A stretch of DNA of 11,082 nucleotides, from positions 1-11,082 of the forward strand of contig JBHJOF010000286.1 of NCBI GenBank assembly GCA_050330055.1, read 5' to 3'. The notes below the pieces were generated by a model. It worked only from the letters and a program-made list of their open reading frames with translations. It searched no databases and was not told the origin of the DNA. The DNA comes from JBHJOF01 sp050330055. GTDB lineage: Bacteria; Pseudomonadota; Alphaproteobacteria; Kiloniellales; JAKSDN01. Positions 5,617 to 11,082 of this stretch are shown one piece after another. Positions within the stretch are counted from its first letter, which is position 1, and each line of letters starts with the position of its first letter. The position numbers and the translations under genes were made by a program.

Positions 5617-7479
5617 CTAGCCGCCAGACGCGCCTGCCGGCACCTCCAGGCCGGCCCGCCGCAAGCCGTCCATCAAGCCCTCGACAAGCTCCTCGGGCAT
5701 GCCACGCGTTCGAAAGGGAGCGCGCGGGTCGTCTGGATAGTCCGGGCGAATCTCCAGGAGACGGGCCAAGGATTGACCTGCCTTCTCCTGCTCGCCGTTC
5801 ATGGCGTAGGAGGCCGCCAGGCTCGCCTGCACCATGTAGTTGCTGGGTAAGTTGATCTTCAGTGCCACGTCCCGCGCTTCCTCGTATTCGCCCTTCAGGT
5901 AGTGGTGCAGGTGCCAGATATAGTCGAGCCAGCTCTGATGTTTGGGGTTAAGCAGCTTGGCCCGGGTTACCCACTCCTTGCCCTTGTCCCACGCACCGGA
6001 GTAGGCAATCCAGGTGCCAAGGTCGGCCAGCACAAAGGCGTCGTTCGGGTTGCGCTCGATGGCCTTCTCAGCGAAGTTCCGGAAAACCGCCCGATCCTCT
6101 CCGGTCATTTGGCTGAGAATGGCCAGCGCGTAGTAGGCATCGGGATTGTCCGGATCGAGCTCGATCGCCCGATCGGCTGCCGCGCGGCTCAAGGCAGCCC
6201 AATCGGGCGGCGTGTCTATCGCGTACTTCTGCGACTCGATGTAGCTGAAGGCCAGCCGTGACCAGGCAAGAGAGTAGTCAGGATCAATGTCGACGGCGCG
6301 CTCCAGACAAGCACGCGCCTTGCGGTGACGATCCGGCGCGAAGGTTTCGTAAAACCAGTAGGACAGCAGGACACACTCGTAGGCCTCAAGGCTGTCAGGC
6401 GCCTTTCGACGGATCGCATTCTGAACGCGAGTATTGAACAGGGGCGCATCTGCCGACCCTACTTGCGCCACGACCTGCTTCGCAATCTCCAACTGGACGT
6501 CGAGGATGTTGTCCGTGCTCAGGTCCCGGTCAAACGGGCCGGGCGCATCCAGTTGGCGGCACGTCTTCGCGTCCGTGAAGGTCGTCGTAACTCGAAGGCG
6601 ATCGCTCGACCGGCGCACAGTACCGCCGAGTATATAGTCGGCTTGGATCTCACGCCGGATTTGCTCGCAATCCGCGTTGTTGCGAAATTCGCTGACCGAG
6701 CTAGGCGCGATCACGAAGAGATTCGAGAACTTCGACAGATAGGCGTTGATGTCCTTGGTCAAGCCAACGCTGAAGTAGACTTCTTCCGGAGCTGCACCAA
6801 AATCTTCAAACGGGATGACCGCAATTCGCGGACCTGATGGCAATGTCTCCCGCGCGCTCTGTTCGAACATGAGAAGAGCAGCGCCCACGATCACTACGGT
6901 GGCCACTGCGGCAGCGAGTACGAGTCTCCGTTTGGGCGCCTCCACCGCACGCCGCATCGAGCGGGCGGTATCTGAAGGCCAGCACCAGACTTCGACCGGC
7001 TTGGCAATGTTCTTCAGGCGATGCAGCCCTGCTTTCGCAAAGGTCTCGGCCAGCGCGCCAGAGAGCTGCTCGGCCACCCGACCCGAGACGCAAACGCCGC
7101 CGGCCGGCGCGAGGCTTTCGAGCCGCGCGGCCACGTTCACCCCGTCGCCGAACAGGTCGTCGCCATCGTGCATGATGTCGCCGAAACTGACGCCAATTCG
7201 GAACATCATTCTCCGATCCTCCGGGACGTCAGCGTTGATCTCGCGCAGTCGTTCCTGAATCTCCACTGCGCAGCGGGCCGCATTTACGCTGCTCGGAAAC
7301 TCGGCGATGACGCTGTCGCCGGCCGAGCCGAATATCCGGCCGCCGTTGGTTTCGATGAGCTGGTCGATGACAGACCGCCGTTCGGTCAGCGCAGCAAGGG
7401 CCGCCTCCTCATCAAGCCCCATGAGCCTGCTGTATCCGACGGCATCGGCGGCCAAGATAGCTGCGAACCGACGTTCCAT
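5617..7479 (-). CDS. Membrane-anchored class III nucleotide cyclase with TolB-like and TPR regions
   Basis: A 620-residue three-part protein. Residues 1-165 are a class III adenylate/guanylate cyclase domain: FAAILAADAVGYSRLM (5-20) with metal-binding Asp12, GSAGDSVIAEF (51-61) with Asp55, and DLFGDGVNVAARLES (108-122) with Asp108 and the transition-state pair Asn115 and Arg119; LHRLKNIAKPVEVW (152-165) closes the domain. One membrane helix follows (about 185-205), which would place the rest in the periplasm: a TolB-N-like segment (PRIAVIPFEDFG, 217-228; YFSVGLTKDINAYLSK, 235-250) and TPR-like helices from about 380 to 580 (for example ACLERAVDIDPDYSLAW and AIELDPDNPDAYYAL). The lysine that usually reads the base, four residues before the second metal Asp, is Gly51. 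AGGAG lies 8 nt before the ATG at 7479. It probably makes cAMP under control of a periplasmic signal; product and signal are inferred. Confidence 0.88.
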   Translation of the reverse strand: MERRFAAILAADAVGYSRLMGLDEEAALAALTERRSVIDQLIETNGGRIFGSAGDSVIAEFPSSVNAARCAVEIQERLREINADVPEDRRMMFRIGVSFGDIMHDGDDLFGDGVNVAARLESLAPAGGVCVSGRVAEQLSGALAETFAKAGLHRLKNIAKPVEVWCWPSDTARSMRRAVEAPKRRLVLAAAVATVVIVGAALLMFEQSARETLPSGPRIAVIPFEDFGAAPEEVYFSVGLTKDINAYLSKFSNLFVIAPSSVSEFRNNADCEQIRREIQADYILGGTVRRSSDRLRVTTTFTDAKTCRQLDAPGPFDRDLSTDNILDVQLEIAKQVVAQVGSADAPLFNTRVQNAIRRKAPDSLEAYECVLLSYWFYETFAPDRHRKARACLERAVDIDPDYSLAWSRLAFSYIESQKYAIDTPPDWAALSRAAADRAIELDPDNPDAYYALAILSQMTGEDRAVFRNFAEKAIERNPNDAFVLADLGTWIAYSGAWDKGKEWVTRAKLLNPKHQSWLDYIWHLHHYLKGEYEEARDVALKINLPSNYMVQASLAASYAMNGEQEKAGQSLARLLEIRPDYPDDPRAPFRTRGMPEELVEGLMDGLRRAGLEVPAGASGG

Positions 7480-7886
7480 GGTCGCCTCTCCTGGCGATCA
7501 GCGTAATCCAGCTGATGCCGTCAATCCATCCGAAGCGGCGCACTCGCATCTATGCTTGCAGCCGCAAGCGGAGGTCCTGAGACGTGGCGTTGCGAATGAC
7601 CGCGAACCCTGCACGGGAGGCGTCGCCGACCGAAGCCCCCGTCTTGACGTCGGCGCTTAGTTGCTAGGCCCTCACTCCTTTGCGCTGCCTACCGCCGCAA
7701 GTAGCGCGTCGGCCGCTGTGAAGAGAGTCCGCAGTCCATCCAGTGCAGCGTAATCTGATCTATCCTTTCGATCAAGCTAAGCAAAACTTTCGCAATGGCG
7801 CAGATCATTTGGACGTGCCACATGAACGAGCGCCGTGGAACCACCACGGCATCCTGGCAGAGCAACCTGCCACACGCGGAACTAGA
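7480..7886. other. 407-nt intergenic region between divergent cyclase and MBL-fold genes
   Basis: No gene was recognised. The region must hold the promoters of both divergent genes. The first part contains a 6-bp inverted repeat GCTTGC-AGCC-GCAAGC (7554-7569) and a looser 7-bp one, CGCCGAC (7624-7630) / GTCGGCG (7649-7655). The part from about 7740 to 7880 is distinctly more AT-rich than the coding sequence around it. An open frame runs into the MBL gene from 7743, but its first 48 residues look unlike any MBL N-terminus. Confidence 0.5.
7554..7569. repeat. Short inverted repeat in the cyclase/MBL divergent intergenic region
   Basis: GCTTGC (7554-7559) and GCAAGC (7564-7569) form perfect 6-bp arms around AGCC, 75 nt upstream of the cyclase start on the minus strand. 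The size and position suit a dimeric regulator's site, but nothing identifies the regulator. Confidence 0.3.
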
Positions 7887-8519
7887 ATGAAGCAGATATA
7901 CCCCGACCTTTGGCAGACGGATGCCGAGCATCCCTTCCCCGGTCTGACCACCCACGCCTATCTTCTTGTCAGAAATGCAGGCAACGTCCTGTTCTACAGC
8001 TCCGGACACGCGGACGAGCATCGGCACATCCAGCAGCTGGGCGGGATCACGCACCAGTACCTGAGCCACCGGGACGAGGCCGGGCCGGCGCTCGCCCGCA
8101 TCAAGCAGCTGTTCGGCTCTGACCTATGCTGTCACCGGCTCGAGGAGGAGGCCGTGAGCAAGGCCTGTCCGGTGGACCGCGCGTTCGACAGGCGGGAGAT
8201 TCACCTGGGCGACATCGAGGTCATTCCGACTTCCGGCCACACCAACGGCAGCGCCTGCTTTCTCGTCAACTCATCTCACGGGAAGAGGTACCTCTTCACC
8301 GGCGATACGATCTTTCTGAGCAATGGCTCGTGGGAAACCTTCGTTATGGAGAAGGCAGGCGGGACCAAGGCCGACTTGAAGGAAAGCCTCGAGCTTCTAG
8401 GTGGCCTCGAGCCGGATGTCGTCATCTCCAGCGCGTCGCTCGGCCGCATTCCCTTCAAGGAGATGGCGGCGGGCGAGTGGCGGTCCATTGTGGACGAGGT
8501 CCTTCGCACCCTGACCTAG
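7887..8519 (+). CDS. MBL-fold metallo-hydrolase-like protein with atypical metal site
   Basis: A 210-residue soluble protein with the strand/helix pattern of the metallo-beta-lactamase fold: THAYLLVRNAGNVLFYSSG (22-40, the usual N-terminal sheet), YLSHRDEAGPA (58-68) in place of the THxHxDH motif, a helix region with CCHRLEEEA (81-89), VIPTSGHTNGSACFLV (112-127, His118) and YLFTGDTIFL (135-144, Asp140). Only the first His of the main motif survives (His61), and the final His near the C-terminus is replaced by SSASLGR (181-187). This variant HRDE motif is seen in some COG0491-type proteins, so it may still bind one metal; it may also be non-hydrolytic. The ATG at 7887 begins the conserved MKQIYPDLWQ. 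A ribosome site is weak. The gene is convergent with lysR, the stops being only 20 nt apart. Substrate unknown. Confidence 0.82.
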   Translation: MKQIYPDLWQTDAEHPFPGLTTHAYLLVRNAGNVLFYSSGHADEHRHIQQLGGITHQYLSHRDEAGPALARIKQLFGSDLCCHRLEEEAVSKACPVDRAFDRREIHLGDIEVIPTSGHTNGSACFLVNSSHGKRYLFTGDTIFLSNGSWETFVMEKAGGTKADLKESLELLGGLEPDVVISSASLGRIPFKEMAAGEWRSIVDEVLRTLT

Positions 8520-8539
8520 GTCGTGCCGCGTCGCCCGGC

Positions 8540-9466
8540 CTAGGGCCTGCTCGCGGCAGGCCCGTCAACGAGCCGCAGCAGAGCTTCGCGGAAGCATCGC
8601 CCGGCGGGGCCGAGGGGTTCGTCCGCCCGATGCGCCAGATAGGCGCGGACCATCGTTTCGCCCTCGCGGCCGAACTCCGCGACCGGGATGCGGACGAGCT
8701 GCCCCTCCGCCAGATCGCGCTCAATCAGCCACAGTGGCAGGCTGCCCCAGCCGACGCCGGCGAGGATCAGGGCATGCTTCGTCGCATTGTCGCTGACGCG
8801 CCACGTGTTGGGCGACAGCACGCCGAAGTCGCGTCCCTCCGTGAGCGGCGAGGGATCCTCGGCCACGATCTGGATGTGATCGGCCAGCTCGATCGCCGTC
8901 AGAGGCGCCCTGTCTGCGGCACGGGTGGCCAGCGGATGTGTCGCGGCGGCGACCGCAGCGCGCGATACGAACGACAAGGACTCGAGCTGAATGCGCGGGT
9001 CTGGGATGTCAGCCGCAGTGATTGCCAGCGAGCAGCGGCCCTCGCGGAGCGCAACGATTGACGCACCCAGCGGTGCCGTCCACAGCCGCGCGCCGACAGA
9101 CGGATGGGCTTCATTCAGCTCCTTGAGCGCCGCGGCCGCGAGCCCGAGCGGGAACTGCGGGTCGAGGGCGATGGCTAGCTGAAGCTCGACTCCTTCGCCC
9201 AGCCCGCGTGCCCGCGCCCGCATGCAGTCGACCTTCAGCAGCACCGCCCGCACGTCTTCGAGCAGCGAGCGGCCCTCCGCCGTGAGCACCGGCCGATGCG
9301 CCGAGCGGTCGAAGAGGGCGACACCGAGCTGGTCCTCGAGCTTGCCGATCGCATGGCTCACCGCCGACTGGACGCGCGACAGGCGGGCCGCAGCCGCGCG
9401 GAAGCTGCCGGTCTCCGCGACGGCAACGAACACCCGCATCTGGTCGAGGGTAAGTGCGTCCAGCAT
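8540..9466 (-). CDS. LysR-family transcriptional regulator
   Basis: A 308-residue regulator of standard LysR length. The N-terminal winged helix-turn-helix is clear: LTLDQMRVFVAVAETGSFRAAAARLSRVQSAVSHAIGKLEDQLGVALFDRS spans 5-55, and LTAEG follows at 61-65. The rest is the effector-binding domain: VELQLAIALDPQFPLGLAAAAL (92-113) starts the first lobe, LREGRCSLAITAADIP (139-154) and the hinge follow, then HPLA, AGVGWGSLPLWLIERDLAEGQLVRI (236-260) ending the second lobe. The gene is divergent from wrbA across 118 nt, the classic arrangement in which a LysR protein controls its neighbour and itself. A 19-bp palindrome overlaps its start codon. The effector is unknown; regulation of a quinone reductase would fit an electrophile or quinone signal, which is inference. 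Confidence 0.93.
   Translation of the reverse strand: MLDALTLDQMRVFVAVAETGSFRAAAARLSRVQSAVSHAIGKLEDQLGVALFDRSAHRPVLTAEGRSLLEDVRAVLLKVDCMRARARGLGEGVELQLAIALDPQFPLGLAAAALKELNEAHPSVGARLWTAPLGASIVALREGRCSLAITAADIPDPRIQLESLSFVSRAAVAAATHPLATRAADRAPLTAIELADHIQIVAEDPSPLTEGRDFGVLSPNTWRVSDNATKHALILAGVGWGSLPLWLIERDLAEGQLVRIPVAEFGREGETMVRAYLAHRADEPLGPAGRCFREALLRLVDGPAASRP
8543..8563. terminator. GC-rich hairpin at the convergent 3' ends of the MBL and lysR genes
   Basis: GGGCCTGC (8543-8550) and GCAGGCCC (8556-8563) form a perfect 8-bp stem with loop TCGCG. It begins 23 nt after the MBL stop and lies within the last codons of lysR. It could end transcripts in the plus direction, or shield both convergent mRNAs, but no T-run follows on either strand. 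Confidence 0.4.
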
Positions 9467-9484
9467 GATCGATCCAATCGATCA
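9466..9484. promoter_or_regulatory. Perfect inverted repeat overlapping the lysR start (candidate operator)
   Basis: TGATCGAT (9466-9473) and ATCGATCA (9477-9484) are perfect 8-bp arms around CCA. The left end touches the lysR start codon (9464-9466 on the minus strand) and the site lies in the lysR/wrbA divergent region, about 100 bp before the wrbA ATG. This is a fitting place for autoregulation. Confidence 0.45.
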
Positions 9485-9507
9485 GTTCGAGCGGAAATTT
9501 AGCACTT

Positions 9508-9520
9508 CCATCGATGATGG
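9508..9520. promoter_or_regulatory. Second inverted repeat in the lysR/wrbA intergenic region
   Basis: CCATC (9508-9512) and GATGG (9516-9520) flank GAT. The element contains ATCGAT at 9510, the same core that occurs twice in the palindrome at 9466-9484, 33 bp away (about three helical turns), as would suit a multimeric LysR protein contacting two sites. Confidence 0.35.
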
Positions 9521-9584
9521 CGAAGGATCATCTATCGCCTGTCGGCGCGTCGCTTGGATGCTTTGACGCAGTGGGAGAGGCGGG

Positions 9585-10223
9585 ATGACCAAGGTGCTGG
9601 TGCTCTACTATTCGTCCTATGGCCACATAGAGACGATGGCGTCGGCGGTGGCCGAAGGAGCCAGGGAAGCCGGCGCCCATGTCGAGATGAAACGGGTGCC
9701 GGAGCTCGTGCCCGAAACGGTCGCGCGACGGTCGGGATACAGGCTCGACCAGGCGGCGCCGCTCGCGACCGTAGCCGAGCTTGTCAATTATGACGCGATC
9801 ATCCTCGGCACGCCGACCCGCTTCGGCAACATGGCGGCGCAGATGAAGAACTTCCTCGACCAGACCGGCGGCTTGTGGGCCAAGGACCAATTCGTCGGAA
9901 AGGTCGGTAGCGTCTTCACCTCGACCGGCAGCCAGCATGGCGGTCAGGAGTCGACGATCCTCTCGGCCCACATCGTGCTGCTGCATCTCGGCATGGTGAT
10001 CGTCGGCCTGCCGTACAGCTTCAAGGGCCAGATGCGGATGGACGAGGTCACCGGCGGCTCGCCCTACGGCGCCTCGACGCTGGCAGATGACGGCAAAGGC
10101 GGCAACCGTCGGCCGAGCGCCAACGAGCTCGACGGCGCCAGGTTTCAGGGCCGGCATGTGGCCGAGGTGGCAATGGCGTTGACGCAGGGTCGCCGCCAAC
10201 TGCAGGCTCTGGAACCTACCTGA
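9585..10223 (+). CDS. wrbA: NAD(P)H:quinone oxidoreductase, WrbA type
   Basis: A 212-residue flavodoxin-like FMN enzyme that reduces quinones by two electrons in the cytoplasm, avoiding semiquinone radicals. It follows E. coli WrbA almost throughout: KVLVLYYSSYGHIETMA (3-19) with the FMN-phosphate loop, the inserted region typical of WrbA (about 45-60), YDAIILGTPTRFGNMAAQMKNFLDQTGGLW (69-98), VFTSTGSQHGGQESTI (110-125), GMVIVGLPY (136-144) and GGSPYGASTLA (157-167). The C-terminus runs about a dozen residues beyond the E. coli protein. GGGAG (9573-9577) is 7 nt before the ATG. The neighbouring divergent lysR gene probably regulates it. It is convergent with the ammonia-lyase-like gene, the stops being 39 nt apart, and no terminator hairpin is evident between them. 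Confidence 0.95.
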   Translation: MTKVLVLYYSSYGHIETMASAVAEGAREAGAHVEMKRVPELVPETVARRSGYRLDQAAPLATVAELVNYDAIILGTPTRFGNMAAQMKNFLDQTGGLWAKDQFVGKVGSVFTSTGSQHGGQESTILSAHIVLLHLGMVIVGLPYSFKGQMRMDEVTGGSPYGASTLADDGKGGNRRPSANELDGARFQGRHVAEVAMALTQGRRQLQALEPT

Positions 10224-10262
10224 CTGAGGCGTCGGCGAGATGCTGGCCGCTGACATCCCGAC

Positions 10263-11082
10263 CTATCCGGCAGTGTCTACTCCCAGCGCGCTCTGCACCG
10301 CCGCCATCAGTTTGCCGCTTGCCAGCAGTGTTTCGTCGAGCCGCGTCACGTCGGCGCCGAGCGGCCGGTCGTCGTCGAGGGCCGGCACGACGGCGCGGAC
10401 CTGGGCGATCGCGGCGGCCACGCCGCGGCCCAGGCGCGCGGGGCGGGCCAGCTCGACGGCTTGCGCGGCGACGATCAGCTCGATGGCCAGCAGGAGGCGC
10501 AGGCGCGCCAGCGCGTCGGCCGCCTTGCGCGCGGCGAGCGGTGCGTTGGTCAACTCGTCCTCGACGCCGTCGCCGGCCCAGCGCGGCTCGACCGGCACCG
10601 GCTGCGCCAGGTGGCGGATCTCGGCCAAGAGCGCCTCGCCGGTCTTCATCAGGGGCGCGAAGCCGGAGCGGCTCGGCCCGCGCGGCGACAGGTTGTCGGG
10701 CAGGGCGCTGAGCCGCTCGAGCAGCAGCTTGCCGGAACGGCTGAGCGACAGCGCCGCCACCTGGGCGACGGCCTGGGTCACGGTGTCGAACGAGAGGGCC
10801 AGGAGCGGGGTCTGGAAGTTGCCGGTCGAGACGATGGTCTCGTCCTCGATCAGCACCAGCGGGTTGTCGGCGGCGCCGTTCAGATCGGCGTCGAGCGCGG
10901 GGCGGGCGAAGTCGATGGCGGCGCGCAGGCTGCCGTGCACCGGCGCCACGCAGCGAAGCGACAAGGGGTCCTGCACCCGGCGCGCCGCGCCCGGCTCGGG
11001 CAGCAGGCCGCCGGCCAGGAGCGCGCGCAGCCCCTCGGCCGCCCAGGCCTGGCCGGGCTGCGGCCGCGCCGCCGTGACCCGC
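10263..11082 (-). CDS. Histidine/aromatic amino-acid ammonia-lyase family protein, N-terminus outside window
   Basis: The reading frame is open to the right window edge, giving the C-terminal 272 or so residues of a family about 500 long. Order of motifs on the minus strand: AARPQPGQAWAAEGLRALLAG, then RRVQDPLSLRCVAPVHG (matching the VQDAYSLRC segment with its substrate-binding Arg), DADLNGAADNPLVLIEDETIVSTGNFQ (the DNP and GNF motifs), SGFAPLMKTGEALLAE, and GVEDELTNAPLAARKAADALARLR (matching NQEDHVSM...AARKA). The MIO-forming Ala-Ser-Gly triad would be upstream, outside the window. Several active-site positions differ from histidase: Tyr of YSLRC is Leu, GNFH is GNFQ, and QEDH is VEDE. It is therefore probably not a standard HutH, and no hut genes adjoin it. 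An aromatic or other amino-acid lyase/mutase, or a non-catalytic paralogue, is possible. A GTG at 10976 is internal, not the start. Confidence 0.85.
   Translation of the reverse strand, partial: RVTAARPQPGQAWAAEGLRALLAGGLLPEPGAARRVQDPLSLRCVAPVHGSLRAAIDFARPALDADLNGAADNPLVLIEDETIVSTGNFQTPLLALSFDTVTQAVAQVAALSLSRSGKLLLERLSALPDNLSPRGPSRSGFAPLMKTGEALLAEIRHLAQPVPVEPRWAGDGVEDELTNAPLAARKAADALARLRLLLAIELIVAAQAVELARPARLGRGVAAAIAQVRAVVPALDDDRPLGADVTRLDETLLASGKLMAAVQSALGVDTAG

Noticed and set aside
7496..7524. Sigma-70 promoter for the cyclase gene (TTGACG at 7524-7519 on the minus strand)
   Set aside because: The -35 match is good, but at 17-nt spacing the -10 position reads CTGATC, a poor match, and it would leave almost no leader before the ribosome site.
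7743..7886. 48-residue N-terminal extension of the MBL-fold protein
   Set aside because: Not MBL-like, lies in AT-richer sequence, and the conserved fold starts at ATG 7887. A remnant of another gene cannot be excluded.
5617..8519. Horizontally acquired island covering the cyclase and MBL genes
   Set aside because: GC looks slightly lower than the flanks by eye, but there are no integrase, tRNA, direct repeats or mobile genes, and the cyclase type is common in this group of bacteria.
9528..10256. Minus-strand open frame opposite wrbA
   Set aside because: WrbA on the plus strand is unmistakable; the antisense frame shows no family motifs.

Overview
The window is GC-rich, gene-dense chromosomal DNA, most likely from a free-living alphaproteobacterium (Rhodospirillales or Rhizobiales type). 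The evidence is the strong G/C third-position bias, an SbmA/BacA-type peptide transporter, a class III cyclase with TolB-like and TPR regions (a type expanded in these orders), and palindromic intergenic repeats of the CCTCAT-CCTGAGGAG type common in alphaproteobacterial genomes. No rRNA, tRNA, CRISPR array, insertion sequence or prophage gene was recognised. Assignments rest on reading motifs, not on database searches.

Layout from left to right. (1) 1-2672, plus strand: the 3' two thirds of an ornithine cyclodeaminase family gene, then a 610-residue soluble protein that joins a chemoreceptor signalling hairpin to a C-terminal family-3 solute-binding domain. (2) 2694-3801, plus strand: a nested stem-loop, then a small DUF4177 gene and a class I SAM-dependent methyltransferase 11 nt apart, probably one operon. 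(3) 3802-4075: no gene, but three copies of a palindromic repeat whose stems covary. (4) 4076-7479, minus strand: an SbmA/BacA-like inner-membrane transporter and, upstream of it, a membrane-anchored nucleotide cyclase with periplasmic TolB-like/TPR regions. (5) 7480-7886: a 407-nt intergenic region, visibly more AT-rich at its right end, between divergent genes. (6) 7887-9466: an MBL-fold protein (plus) convergent with a LysR regulator (minus). (7) 9467-10223: a palindrome-rich divergent intergenic region and a WrbA-type NAD(P)H:quinone oxidoreductase (plus), the likely LysR target. (8) 10263-11082, minus strand: the C-terminal half of a histidine/aromatic amino-acid ammonia-lyase family protein, cut by the right window edge.

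Most genes look like independent housekeeping or accessory units. The clearest functional pairs are lysR/wrbA (divergent regulator and target), DUF4177/methyltransferase (tight spacing), and possibly the amino-acid enzyme at 1-710 with the amino-acid-sensor-like chemoreceptor after it. The most unusual item is the cytoplasmic chemoreceptor with a solute-binding domain at its C-terminus. Several enzymes also lack residues normally diagnostic for their families (cyclase, MBL-fold protein, ammonia-lyase, cyclodeaminase).
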